Source: JALZVT01 sp039029135
GTDB taxonomy: Bacteria > Pseudomonadota > Gammaproteobacteria > Pseudomonadales > Azotimanducaceae
NCBI GenBank assembly: GCA_039029135.1
Contig: JBCCGT010000014.1
Coordinates: 61,740-125,739 of the forward strand
Length of the DNA stretch: 64,000 nt
Direction: 5' to 3'
Part shown: piece after piece, positions 27,453-36,334 of the stretch
How positions within the stretch are numbered: position 1 is the first letter of the stretch
Layout: every line of letters begins with the position of its first letter
Notes under the pieces: generated by a model
The model's database searches: none
Seen by the model: only the letters and a program-made list of their open reading frames with translations
Told to the model about the DNA's origin: nothing
Made by a program: the position numbers and the translations under genes

Positions 27453-28895
27453 ATGATCACACGCCTTTCGCGGGCGCGCGACATGGTGCGCGCGACGCCG
27501 TCGCGCACGACAGATCGACGCGGATTTGCCAGCGCGCTCTTGCTCAGCGGCTTCATCGGCTTCATCGCCCTACACAGCACATCGAGCGCAGCCAACACCC
27601 TCAATCCGCCGACGCCCTGTTTCGACGGCATCTGCGCCGAGCCCGTTGTTCTGCCGCCTAAAACCAGTGATCCGGCGCCCCCGCCGGCGGGCGATCCTAT
27701 CGTCAGCGGACCGGGCATCAGCGATGACGACCTGAGCGGCGGTCTGCAGTTCAAGTGGAATCCGGGACTCTACTGGGGCGAAAAGACCGATTTCATACAC
27801 CTGCCGACCTACGATGACGTCGTTGAGCGTCTGTGGCAGGGCGGCAACATTGGCGCCACAGCGAAGGCCACCTATCTGCAGGAGCCGTGGGTGCAGCACG
27901 TCAAGGGCGTGCGCCTGAAGTTCCACTGGGCCGAGCTCGAACCCGAGCCGAACAAATTTCACTGGGACGTCATCGATGGCTATCTGGATGCGCTGGCGCC
28001 GACGGGGCAGCGCGTGATCGTCGGCGTCGACCATCAGGCGAACAACAATCATGCCGGCACGCTTAGCGGCGCGAAAGAGAACATGTGCGTGCCACCCGAT
28101 CTGCGGGTCCAGGGCGAGCACATGTGGTGGTGGACACGCAAGACGGGCAAGAATCGCTGCCTCGCCCGCCTGTGGGACCCGACGTCCGTCGCTCGTGAGC
28201 GCTATCGGACCATGTGCACGGCGCTCGCAGAGCGTTACGGTTCGCATCCGCGGGTCGAGGCACTGTTCTGCAAGGGCGAGAACGCGCTAGGTACGCCCAC
28301 CGACCCAACCTTCGTCAAGGAAGACCACGACGCCGCGCTGCGCTCTATCGAGGCCGAGGTGCACAGCATCGGCCAAGGCACCATGGTGCTGATGCCCGCC
28401 AACGGGCTCGGTGTGAAGACCGAAGACATCGTGCGACGCGCGCAAACCATGTTCTCGATCGCCGACGACAAGCCAGGCTTCGGCTTCCGCAAGCCGGACA
28501 GCTATACCCGTTCGACCAAGGCGTTTCCCAGCACCGGCTTCGATCGGATGTACATCGGGATGAACAAGCACGGTCAGTATCCGGGCGTCTGGGACTGGCA
28601 GCGACCTGGTGACACCTATACGGACACCGAAGAGCACTGGCGCGGCGCCTTCGGCATGGATCGCTACACCCATCCACAGGCGGACGTCAGCTCGTTGTTG
28701 CCGGTCGCGCCGAACAATCCCAACTTCAGCCACGGCGCGACGCACCCGGTGTTCATTCCGAACACCACCAAGGACTTCGCGACCGAGGACGCCTGGCTCG
28801 CCGTGTTTCAAGCCAACGGCTGGCGGCCGGCCTACACCGACTGCCCGGCGGCCTGGGTCGCCGCAGGCGCAAGCTGCGTGACCGGCGGCCTGTAG
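27453..28895 (+). CDS. exported glycoside-hydrolase-like protein
   Basis: Secreted or membrane-anchored protein of 480 residues. A hydrophobic segment (ALLLSGFIGFIALHS) lies about 30 residues after a basic N-terminus, consistent with a twin-arginine-like or uncleaved signal; RRGFAS precedes it. The mature part shows a TIM-barrel style WAELEPEPNKFHWDVIDGYLD segment, typical of clan-A glycoside hydrolases, and Glu/Asp-rich loops such as LFCKGENALG. The family was not recognised with certainty. The ATG at 27453 has GGGAGAG upstream. It stands alone, convergent with the sulfotransferase. Confidence 0.65.
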   Translation: MITRLSRARDMVRATPSRTTDRRGFASALLLSGFIGFIALHSTSSAANTLNPPTPCFDGICAEPVVLPPKTSDPAPPPAGDPIVSGPGISDDDLSGGLQFKWNPGLYWGEKTDFIHLPTYDDVVERLWQGGNIGATAKATYLQEPWVQHVKGVRLKFHWAELEPEPNKFHWDVIDGYLDALAPTGQRVIVGVDHQANNNHAGTLSGAKENMCVPPDLRVQGEHMWWWTRKTGKNRCLARLWDPTSVARERYRTMCTALAERYGSHPRVEALFCKGENALGTPTDPTFVKEDHDAALRSIEAEVHSIGQGTMVLMPANGLGVKTEDIVRRAQTMFSIADDKPGFGFRKPDSYTRSTKAFPSTGFDRMYIGMNKHGQYPGVWDWQRPGDTYTDTEEHWRGAFGMDRYTHPQADVSSLLPVAPNNPNFSHGATHPVFIPNTTKDFATEDAWLAVFQANGWRPAYTDCPAAWVAAGASCVTGGL

Positions 28896-28919
28896 AGCCC
28901 CAAACGCCGTTCGCAGGCG

Positions 28920-28945
28920 ACCCGGACGGTACACGACGTCCGGGT
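28920..28945. repeat. inverted repeat after the hydrolase-like gene
   Basis: ACCCGGAC (28920-28927) and GTCCGGGT (28938-28945) can form an 8-bp stem with a 10-base loop, 25 bases after the stop codon. No T run follows, so a role as intrinsic terminator is uncertain. Confidence 0.4.
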
Positions 28946-29025
28946 TGCCCAGGGCATCTAACCGGGATGTGAGCTACGCGCGCTGCGCAGCAGGGGTATT
29001 AGGGGGAAAGAGCCTCCGCAGGTCC

Positions 29026-29061
29026 GACGGCTAGCCGCGCCAGAATGGGAAGCTAGCCGTC
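29026..29061. repeat. inverted repeat overlapping the sulfotransferase stop
   Basis: GACGGCTAGC (29026-29035) and GCTAGCCGTC (29052-29061) are perfect 10-base arms around a 16-base loop, and the second arm includes the minus-strand TAG. It could serve as a 3'-end hairpin for the sulfotransferase transcript. Confidence 0.45.
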
Positions 29062-30069
29062 CCCGCCCCGATTGGCTCGCGCCTGACGCATTCCGTTGTT
29101 GACGCGACCCAGGGCACGACCGAGACGTCGCAGCATGCCCTTGCGCGGGTTCTTGAGAATCGAGCGTACGTTGTTGCCGATAGCCCGCGCGCCGTCGCGA
29201 TTGTGGATCAGTCGCTGCCGCAGCGGCGATAGATCGGCATCGCCGCTCGCGTTGGTCACCTCATAGCCGAGTTCGCCTAACATTTTGCCGGCAATGCCTT
29301 CGAGCCTGGCTAGATCGCGGGCGTTCAAGCCCTCGCGCCACTTCTGCGAATTCGCGACGAACCCGCTCGCGAGCATCTCTTTGCCGCTGCGCTGCCGTGG
29401 TGCCAGCACCGAATCTTCGAACGCCAGACCGAGAAACTCGAGCGCGCGGCGCATCTGCGCATCGGGCTCGTCGGTGAGTGCCTCGTAGCGCATCTCCATA
29501 TAGCGGTCCGCGCCAATCCGCTCGCCCTGCGCGCGGGCGCTCGCCACGGTCCGCTTCCAGCGAAAGATCGACAGCTCTGGGCTGTAGCCGAAGCGCCGCT
29601 CGAACGACAGCGCCGCATCGCGACCGTCGCGAATAATGTGAAAAAACTGCGCATCCGGGAACGCGGCCGCCAGACGCTCGATGTGCAGCGCGTTCATGGG
29701 CGTCTTCTCGCACCAGCGCCGGGCGCCGTCGCGGCGCATGAAATAGCCGAAAGCCGCATCCAACGCACCGCCAACCGTGCGCGGCAATTCGCGCCAGTCC
29801 TCCGGCTCCGGCACTTCTTGATCGCCGTGCCGCGCCGTCAGCGCGCTGTTGGTGCGCACGTCGCGCAGCAGGGCGCGAAAGTTATCGTCGTCGGATAGGT
29901 CGCCGAACTGCGGCTCAGTTTGCAGATAATGGCCGAAGATGCGGGTCTCGCCGGGGAAGGCGTAGAGGTCACTGTGCTGCGCCAGTCCGCGGGTCAGCGC
30001 GCCGGTACCGGAGCCGTTCATGCCCACGATAAATACGGGATTCAGGAGTTCGGTTTTCGGACCTGTCAT
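29053..30069 (-). CDS. sulfotransferase family protein
   Basis: PAPS-dependent sulfotransferase-like protein of 338 residues. The 5' phosphosulfate loop is FIVGMNGSGTGALTRGL at about residues 13-29, and a 3' phosphate-binding region is HIIRDGRDAALSFE. Further typical parts are RWCEKTPMNALHIERL and ADRYMEMRYEALTDEP. The C-terminus is basic (RGMLRRLGRAL-like). The ATG precedes MTGPKTELL. The acceptor is unknown; surface glycan, lipid or small molecule are possible. It could counterbalance the sulfatase at 11105 in sulfate-ester metabolism, which is inference. Confidence 0.87.
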   Translation of the reverse strand: MTGPKTELLNPVFIVGMNGSGTGALTRGLAQHSDLYAFPGETRIFGHYLQTEPQFGDLSDDDNFRALLRDVRTNSALTARHGDQEVPEPEDWRELPRTVGGALDAAFGYFMRRDGARRWCEKTPMNALHIERLAAAFPDAQFFHIIRDGRDAALSFERRFGYSPELSIFRWKRTVASARAQGERIGADRYMEMRYEALTDEPDAQMRRALEFLGLAFEDSVLAPRQRSGKEMLASGFVANSQKWREGLNARDLARLEGIAGKMLGELGYEVTNASGDADLSPLRQRLIHNRDGARAIGNNVRSILKNPRKGMLRRLGRALGRVNNGMRQARANRGGDG

Positions 30070-30196
30070 GGCGATCGCAGACCACAGCGGTGGCGGCTAG
30101 TTTGCCACCGACGCCGCGGCCGTCGCACCCCGGCACGCGCGGTCTGCGCAACGCGTCTGCGAGCAGAGCGAATGAGAGGCAAAAACTGTGAAGTCA

Positions 30197-30233
30197 CGCA
30201 GCTCGACGGCGCTCTCGGTGCCGTCGAGCTGCG
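30197..30233 (-). terminator. strong hairpin after the MAPEG gene
   Basis: A perfect 14-bp stem, CGCAGCTCGACGGC with its complement, closes a 9-base loop ten bases after the MAPEG stop. On the minus strand it is followed by CACAGTTTTT some bases later. It is well placed to be an intrinsic terminator for the minus-strand gene, though the T run is separated from the stem. Confidence 0.6.
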
Positions 30234-30242
30234 CTTGAGAGG

Positions 30243-30626
30243 CTAGATCAGCTCGCGCACCACGCCGAACGCCGCCCCCAGAATCAGCACCACGATGGCC
30301 AGAAAGCCGATACCGAATCCCGTACCGCGCGCCGACGGGTCACGAACATAGCCGGTGTAGTAGATGATGCGCCCGATCAGAAACACGATGCCCATGGCGG
30401 CGGCGTAGCGGGCACTAAGGAAATAAGCGAAGAGCCAAAGCGCCGGCAGGAAGATGATGAGCTGCTCGAGCGTGTTCATCTGCACTCGATACAGACGCTC
30501 CCAGTTTTCGTTGCCGCTCGTCGCCGGCGCGGGCACGCCATACTTCTCGCGGGAAAACCCCACCCTGAACTGGAAGAACATGTACAGCAGCAGCGCGGCG
30601 AGCGTCACCAGTGCGGGATAGACCAT
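30243..30626 (-). CDS. MAPEG family membrane protein
   Basis: Four-helix membrane protein of 127 residues of the MAPEG family (microsomal glutathione S-transferase / leukotriene synthase-like). The conserved core is NENWERLYRVQMNTLEQLIIFLPALWLFA, containing the Arg and Asn of the glutathione-binding region. AGGAG precedes the ATG. Members conjugate glutathione or reduce lipid hydroperoxides. It diverges from the GST-like gene at 30790, so glutathione-linked detoxification is a shared theme with the glutathione peroxidase at 5185. Confidence 0.92.
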   Translation of the reverse strand: MVYPALVTLAALLLYMFFQFRVGFSREKYGVPAPATSGNENWERLYRVQMNTLEQLIIFLPALWLFAYFLSARYAAAMGIVFLIGRIIYYTGYVRDPSARGTGFGIGFLAIVVLILGAAFGVVRELI

Positions 30627-30789
30627 TTCTCGACTCCTGTTCGGACAAACTTGTCAGGAGGCCAGCATAGACAAAGCCGGACGGCACCGCGAACGGCCGA
30701 CCAGGGTATCGGCTGGCGGGCGCCGCGCCCCTCGCCTACCCTGTGCCCGCAGCGCACCGGCTCAACGGCCGCCACCCTGGATAACCGCC

Positions 30790-31566
30790 ATGAACTATCT
30801 CGAACCCCGCGAGGCCCAGCAGCACTCGGGCCTGCGCCTGGTGCTGACCATCGGCGTCCCGGGACCCTGGGGCGAGTCCGCAAAGAAGATCTTCGAGTTC
30901 AAGGGCATCGACTATGTACCGGTCGCCCAGCATCCCGGGCAGCCGAACGCGGACCTGGTGGCCTGGACGGGCATTCGCAACGCACCGATCGCGCTCTTCG
31001 AAGGCGAGCCGCCGCGCACCAACTTTCAGGACATTGTCGCTTTGGCAGAGCGACTGGCACCGGAACCCGCGCTGGTGCCCCAGAACACCGAGGATCGCTG
31101 GCTGTGTTTCGCAATATCGAACGAGATCTGCGGCGAGGGCGGCTACGGCTGGATGCGCCGCCACGTGATGGGGACGCGTCCGCGCACCGACGCACCCGCC
31201 GCCGACGCGCCGCCCATGGATCCGCAAACCATGCGCCGGGCCTACGGCGGCACCGAGGCCGAGCGCGCAGCGGCGCCGGGTCACATCGCGACCATACTCG
31301 CCGCGCTGGAGGCGCGATTAGCGCGGCAACGCGCCGCCGGTTCGGATTACTTCGTCGGCGGCAAACCCAGCGCCTGCGACATCCACTGGGCGTGCTTCTC
31401 GGCGCTGCTAAGGCCCCTGCCCCAGGCCGTGAACCCCATGCCGGCCTGGCTGCGTCCGGCCTATGCGTATCAGGGCGATGCCTGCGATCCAGACGACTAC
31501 CCGGAGCTGCTCGCCCACCGCGACCGGATGTTCGAACGGCACCTGGGGCTGCCGCTTGACTACTGA
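30790..31566 (+). CDS. glutathione S-transferase-like protein
   Basis: Cytosolic protein of 258 residues with a thioredoxin-like N-terminal domain (LTIGVPGPWGESAKKIFEFKG) and an all-helical C-terminal domain. The N-terminal Cys/Ser motif of many GSTs is replaced by PGPWGES, so catalysis may differ. FVGGKPSACDIHWA is the GST C-terminal N-cap box. It is divergent from MAPEG across 163 bases that should hold both promoters. Its family is clear, its substrate is not. Confidence 0.83.
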   Translation: MNYLEPREAQQHSGLRLVLTIGVPGPWGESAKKIFEFKGIDYVPVAQHPGQPNADLVAWTGIRNAPIALFEGEPPRTNFQDIVALAERLAPEPALVPQNTEDRWLCFAISNEICGEGGYGWMRRHVMGTRPRTDAPAADAPPMDPQTMRRAYGGTEAERAAAPGHIATILAALEARLARQRAAGSDYFVGGKPSACDIHWACFSALLRPLPQAVNPMPAWLRPAYAYQGDACDPDDYPELLAHRDRMFERHLGLPLDY

Positions 31567-31572
31567 GACGCG

Positions 31573-32412
31573 TCAGGCCGCAGGATCGGCCTCGATACGC
31601 AGGTGCACCATCCGGGCCACACCCAGCCAGTCCGGCACCGACAGCGCCAGCCGCGTCTTGAGTGGCGTGCCCTTCTTCACGGGCCCGTGCATCGGTACCG
31701 CGCTGACGACGCTGATGCGCGGGTCCCACGTCTCAAGCGCGCGCGGCGACTTGAGCGCCCAGCCCTCGGAATCCTGAAACGAGTTCAAGCCGCCCTTCTT
31801 GAGCACCATCTTCTTGCCGATCTGCAGTCCCAACGGCGACATGGCGTCGAAACACAGCTCGCAGGTTCCGAAGTGGTCGGCGAGCGCGACGAAGAAGGAC
31901 CTGATCTGCGCCTCGCTGGAGTACATGAACACGCCGCCAGCCAGCAGCAGCAGGCCGTCGGTGGGTTCGATCTGCTCAAACCAGGCGGTGTCATGCAGAG
32001 ACGATGCGATGCTGCGATGTCGCTCATCCTCATCGAAGAACTGCTTTCTGAGTGCGATGACGTCCGGAAAATCGAGTTCAAAGAAGGTGATCTGGCCGTT
32101 GTCTACACGACTGAAGGTCGTGTCCATCCCGCAGCCGAGATTCACGATGGTGGCGCGTGGGTGCTTCGCTATGAATGCCTTGGCGACGCGATCGGTCTGT
32201 ATGCTGCGCGCCACCCAACCGTGCTGCCCAATCGACTGGGTTTGTTCGATGGTCGAAAAGTCGTAGTCGAGCCGATCGAGGATCTCCTGGGCCTTGTGAT
32301 CGACCAGGCGTGGAGCGTCCTTGCCGGTTTCAAAAGCCCTGCCCCACAGCGGTAACAGCAGGGTTTCCTGCACGCTGCCTTCTGTGACGCTGATTTTCGC
32401 TTCTGCTGTCAT
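31573..32412 (-). CDS. LCMT/PPM family class I SAM methyltransferase
   Basis: Carboxyl- or O-methyltransferase of 279 residues of the leucine-carboxyl-methyltransferase-like family (also polyketide-type O-methyltransferases). The SAM motif is IVNLGCGMDTTFSR at about residues 89-102, followed by FFELDFPDVIALRK and LLLLAGGVFMYSSE. AAGGAG precedes the ATG. It is 40 bases upstream of its neighbouring monooxygenase stop on the same strand and may be in the same unit. It is convergent with the GST-like gene. Substrate unknown. Confidence 0.88.
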   Translation of the reverse strand: MTAEAKISVTEGSVQETLLLPLWGRAFETGKDAPRLVDHKAQEILDRLDYDFSTIEQTQSIGQHGWVARSIQTDRVAKAFIAKHPRATIVNLGCGMDTTFSRVDNGQITFFELDFPDVIALRKQFFDEDERHRSIASSLHDTAWFEQIEPTDGLLLLAGGVFMYSSEAQIRSFFVALADHFGTCELCFDAMSPLGLQIGKKMVLKKGGLNSFQDSEGWALKSPRALETWDPRISVVSAVPMHGPVKKGTPLKTRLALSVPDWLGVARMVHLRIEADPAA

Positions 32413-32452
32413 GCTGCAATCTCCTTGCTCGGACGATTGAGCGCGACGCTGC

Positions 32453-34279
32453 CTAAAGTTCGCGACACTCCAGCCCGGCGAGATCGTCCGCCTCGCGCCA
32501 GGCCGCCATCTTCTTGAAAAACGGCACCGACCCCTTGCCGTAGGCGCCGTTCTGTACGCTACGCGGATTCGGCTGCCCTTCGTTGTTGTAATAGCCCGGC
32601 GTGCAGTCGCTCAGAAACGCCTCGTTGTAGCGGGCGACGCTGATGATCTCTTCCACCCACGCGTCCTCCGCCGACTGGCTCGCTTCGATCGTGTCGATGT
32701 CCCGCGCCCGCACGCAGTCGAGGATATACGCGATGTGCCGGGCAGTCGCGTCCATCGCGTGCGGAAAGTTGGTGGTAAACGCTGCCTGTGAATTCGACAT
32801 GATGAAGAGGTTGGGAAAGCCGCGAGTATGCAGACCGTGCAGCGTGCGCATGCCGTCGCGCCACTTGTCCGACAGCTTAAGGCCGTCTTTGCCCGTCACG
32901 TCATAGCCCGCTCGGCGGGTGAACTCCGTGCCCACCTCGAACCCTGTCGCGAAGATGATGCAGTCGACCTCAAACGTCTGCCCGTTCGCGACGACGCCGC
33001 GCTCGGTGATGCGCTCGACGCCGGCGCCGTCAGTGTCGATCAGCTCAACGCTGTCGCGATTGAACGCCTGCAGATATTCGTCGTGGAAACAGGGTCGTTT
33101 GCAGAATTGCCGGTACCAGGGCTTGAGCGCCTCGGCCGTCTGCGGATCATCGACCAACTCGTCGACCCGCGCGCGGATCGCTTCCATCTTTTCGAAGTCG
33201 GCCAGCTCCATGAGTCGCGGCACCTGGGACCAGTCGGTGTCTTTGCCGCGGTAGTTCGCCATCGAGATCAGGTTGCGAATGATCTCGGTCCAGCCGTCCT
33301 GCACGAGGTCCTCTTCGACGACGCCACCGGAACAGAGCACGTTGAAGTTTTCCATGCGCTCGCGCTGCCAACCGGGCTCGAGCGCCTCTGCCCAGTCCGG
33401 CTCGGTCGGTCGATTGGCGCGCACGTCGATGGAGCTGGGGGCCCTTTGAAAGACGTACAGCTGCTTCGCGCCCGCGGCGAGGTGCGGCACGCACTGCACC
33501 GCCGTCGCCCCGGTGCCGATGATCGCCACCCGCTTGTCGGCCAGCTTGTCCAGCCCGCCGCGAGGTCCGCCGCCCGTGTAGTCGTAATCCCAGCGGCTGG
33601 TGTGAAACGTGTGGCCGCGATAGTCCGCGATGCCAGGAATGCCCGGCAGTTTCGGGCGGTTCAGCGGCCCGTTGGACATGATGATCCAGCGCGCGCGCAT
33701 CGCATCGCCGCGATTGGTCGTGACGATCCAGCGGCTTGCCGCGGCGTCCCACTCGAGCCCGGTGACCTCGGTCTGAAAACAGGCGTCGTTATAGAGTCCG
33801 TAGTGACGGCCTATGGCGCGGCTGTGCGCGAGAATCTCGGGGGCCTTGGCGTACTTCTCGCTCGGCACGTAGCCGAGTTCCTCGCACAGCGGCAGATAGA
33901 TGTAGGCCTCGGTGTCACAGGCTGCGCCCGGATAGCGATTCCAGTACCAGGTACCGCCAAAATCGCCGCCCTTCTCGATCAGGCGAATCTTCTCGACACC
34001 GGCCTCGCGGAGACGGGCGCCGCTAATCAGGCCACCGAAGCCACCACCGATAATGATCACATCGCTCTCATCGCGCAGCGGAGCGCGGTCTAAGGGCGCG
34101 TCGACATAGGGGTCGTCGACATAGTTCGAGAACTCGCCGCTCACCTCGTGATACTGCTCGTTGCCGTCGGCGCGTAGGCGCTTGTCGCGCTCGGCGCGAT
34201 ATTTGTCGCGCAGTGCATCCGGATCGAAAGCGAGCCGCTCACTGGCGGCGAGAGTCTGGAGCGATTGTTTGTCAGCCAT
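32453..34279 (-). CDS. Baeyer-Villiger-type flavin monooxygenase (third copy)
   Basis: Class B flavin monooxygenase of 608 residues, closely similar to the protein at 18588 over the full N-terminus (both share the pattern AERDKRLR-x2-GNEQY). The FAD site is IIGGGFGGLISGARL and the NADPH site IIGTGATAVQ. The type I fingerprint reads YRGHTFHTSRWD, with Tyr in place of Phe at its first position. GGGAGG precedes the ATG. It is transcribed alone or with the downstream LCMT-like methyltransferase. A duplication followed by divergence from the copy at 18588 is likely. Confidence 0.94.
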   Translation of the reverse strand: MADKQSLQTLAASERLAFDPDALRDKYRAERDKRLRADGNEQYHEVSGEFSNYVDDPYVDAPLDRAPLRDESDVIIIGGGFGGLISGARLREAGVEKIRLIEKGGDFGGTWYWNRYPGAACDTEAYIYLPLCEELGYVPSEKYAKAPEILAHSRAIGRHYGLYNDACFQTEVTGLEWDAAASRWIVTTNRGDAMRARWIIMSNGPLNRPKLPGIPGIADYRGHTFHTSRWDYDYTGGGPRGGLDKLADKRVAIIGTGATAVQCVPHLAAGAKQLYVFQRAPSSIDVRANRPTEPDWAEALEPGWQRERMENFNVLCSGGVVEEDLVQDGWTEIIRNLISMANYRGKDTDWSQVPRLMELADFEKMEAIRARVDELVDDPQTAEALKPWYRQFCKRPCFHDEYLQAFNRDSVELIDTDGAGVERITERGVVANGQTFEVDCIIFATGFEVGTEFTRRAGYDVTGKDGLKLSDKWRDGMRTLHGLHTRGFPNLFIMSNSQAAFTTNFPHAMDATARHIAYILDCVRARDIDTIEASQSAEDAWVEEIISVARYNEAFLSDCTPGYYNNEGQPNPRSVQNGAYGKGSVPFFKKMAAWREADDLAGLECREL

Positions 34280-34489
34280 GCGCGCCTCCCGTAGCGACTC
34301 GCCAGTTTAACACCGGCTGGTAGACTGGAGCTCCACCGGTGCTGTTCGGGCGTTCAGGCGCTGCAGCGCGCCGACGGAGCATATGCCGGGCACGCAGGCG
34401 GGCCAACAGCAACACTGCTGGGGATCGGCGCGACAACGGGACGACGGAAAAACGGGAACACGAGAAAACGGAAGGGGAGCCGACCAACC

Positions 34490-35566
34490 ATGAACGACAT
34501 TGCGAACACGAATCAGATGCCCGGCCGACTCGGCGACGCCGAGCGTACGCTGCTCACCGACCCACGACTCGATCCCAGGCTGCGGGCGGCGCTGGAACTG
34601 GCAGGCGAATTCGCGCCTGGCGTCGAACCCATCAGCCCAGACGCCACGCTGGAGGAGTGCTTTACGCACTGCACCGCGTTTGAAGCGGCCGCGGCCATCG
34701 CCCACCCGATGCAGCAGGCGATGGTGCCCGACCTGCCGCACGTCGAACGCAGCAGCCAGACCATCAGCGGCGTCGACGGCAACGACATCGAGCTGTTTAT
34801 TCACCGACGCAACGATCTGGATGGACCCGCGCCCTGCATCGTGCACACGCACGGCGGCGGCATGGTTGTGATGAGCGCGACGGATCCGAACTTTGTGCGC
34901 TGGCGCGATGCCCTGGCGGACGGCGGGCTCGTCGTGGTCGGCGTCGAGTTTCGCAACGGCGGCGGCGCGCTGGGTAATCACCCGTTCCCGGCGGGGCTGA
35001 ACGACTGCGCGAGCGCCGCACGCTGGGTGGCTGCCAATCGCGCGACTCTGGGCATCGACAAGATCGTCATCTCGGGCGAATCTGGCGGCGGCAATCTGGC
35101 CGTCGCCACCGCGCTGCAGGCCAAGCGCGACGGCTGGCTGGGCGAGATCGCGGGCATCTACGCGATGTGCCCCTACGTCAGCGGCGCCTACGCAGAGCCA
35201 CCCGCAGAACTCTTGTCGCTACGCGAGAACGACGGCTACATGCTGGACTGCGTCACCATGCACAGCCTGACGCGGGTATACGACCCCAGCGGCGACAATC
35301 GAACCAACCCGCTCGCCTGGCCGCTGCACGCCACCAGCGAAGATCTCGCCGGCCTGCCGCCGCACGTGGTCTCCGTGAACGAGCTCGATCCGCTGCGCGA
35401 CGAGGGCCTCGCGCTGTATCGCAATCTGCTCGCAGCGGGCGTACCCACCGCGGCTCGCACCGCGCACGGCACGCCCCACGCCGGCGACATGGTGTTCGCG
35501 GACGTCGTGCCCGAGGTCTACGCCGAAACGCTGCGCTCTGTCGTCGGTTTCGCTAAGTCTCTCTGA
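34490..35566 (+). CDS. HSL-type alpha/beta hydrolase (esterase)
   Basis: Carboxylic ester hydrolase of 358 residues of the hormone-sensitive-lipase group. The oxyanion motif HGGG is at residues 121-124, the nucleophile elbow GESGG has Ser198, and the catalytic His lies in AHGTPHAGDM near the end. AAGGGG precedes the ATG. The N-terminal 60 residues form the cap domain. It diverges from the monooxygenase at 32453 with about 210 bases between. Baeyer-Villiger products are esters or lactones, so this esterase may act just downstream; that pairing is inferred. Confidence 0.92.
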   Translation: MNDIANTNQMPGRLGDAERTLLTDPRLDPRLRAALELAGEFAPGVEPISPDATLEECFTHCTAFEAAAAIAHPMQQAMVPDLPHVERSSQTISGVDGNDIELFIHRRNDLDGPAPCIVHTHGGGMVVMSATDPNFVRWRDALADGGLVVVGVEFRNGGGALGNHPFPAGLNDCASAARWVAANRATLGIDKIVISGESGGGNLAVATALQAKRDGWLGEIAGIYAMCPYVSGAYAEPPAELLSLRENDGYMLDCVTMHSLTRVYDPSGDNRTNPLAWPLHATSEDLAGLPPHVVSVNELDPLRDEGLALYRNLLAAGVPTAARTAHGTPHAGDMVFADVVPEVYAETLRSVVGFAKSL

Positions 35567-35640
35567 CGCCCACCCGCACGCGCATAGTCTGAACCGCGTC
35601 CGGTCTGATGCGCGCCTGATCCGAAACGCGAGAGGACTCC

Positions 35641-35660
35641 GGCGCGCCGACTGGCGCGCC
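35641..35660. repeat. GGCGCGCC inverted repeat
   Basis: GGCGCGCC occurs twice around a GACT spacer and, being its own complement, can form an 8-bp hairpin 75 bases after the esterase stop. There is no T run. It may be a 3'-end hairpin for the esterase or an upstream element of the H-NOX operon. Confidence 0.4.
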
Positions 35661-35785
35661 CGGGACCGCACCCGCGGCCGCGCCCCGTCACGACTTGTGT
35701 CGCAGCGCACACTCCCGACGGGCAATCGCCTGTGCGCGCACTAGCCTTAACGGCAATCCCGCCTTTTTCGCAGGCCAGTGTTGTC

Positions 35786-36334
35786 ATGTACGGACTCGTG
35801 AACAAAGCAATACGCGATCTGGTGATCGCGGAACGCGGCGAGCAACAGTGGGACACGATCGCCTCGGCCGCCGGCAGCGATCCCGATTTCATCGGCATGC
35901 AAACCTACGACGACGCGGTGACCTATGCGCTGGTGGGTAAGGCGTCAGAGATCCTGGAGGTGCCCGCCGCCGAACTGCTACGACTGTTCGGCCGCTATTG
36001 GATTCGCTACACCGCGGACGAGGGCTACGGCAGCCTGCTGCAGCTTTTCGGCGCCACGATGGAAGAGTTTCTCGACAATCTCGGCAACGACCTGCACGCG
36101 CGCGTCGCGCTGACGATGCCCGAACTGCGCCCGCCGGAGTTTCGCACCGAACGGCTCGCGGCGGATCGCTGGCAGGTGCACTACCTGAGTGAGCGGCCGG
36201 GTCTCGCTCCGATGGTCTTGGGACTGCTCGAGGGCCTGGCGCAGCGCTTCGATCGCGAGGTCGAGGTGCAGCATCTCGAGACCGTCGCCGACAGCAAACA
36301 CCACGAACTCTATGAGGTGCGAATCGTCGTTTGA
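35786..36334 (+). CDS. H-NOX haem nitric-oxide sensor
   Basis: Haem NO-binding protein of 182 residues. The start MYGLVNKAI is canonical, the proximal haem ligand is His104 (NDLHARV) and the haem-propionate motif is Y133-x-S135-x-R137 (HYLSERP). The distal-pocket Tyr used by oxygen-binding members is not present at the expected place (Leu140), so selective NO or CO binding is inferred. I use the ATG at 35786; the longer frame adds 18 unrelated residues. Its stop overlaps the start of the hybrid kinase (TTGA), so the sensor and kinase are made together. Confidence 0.94.
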   Translation: MYGLVNKAIRDLVIAERGEQQWDTIASAAGSDPDFIGMQTYDDAVTYALVGKASEILEVPAAELLRLFGRYWIRYTADEGYGSLLQLFGATMEEFLDNLGNDLHARVALTMPELRPPEFRTERLAADRWQVHYLSERPGLAPMVLGLLEGLAQRFDREVEVQHLETVADSKHHELYEVRIVV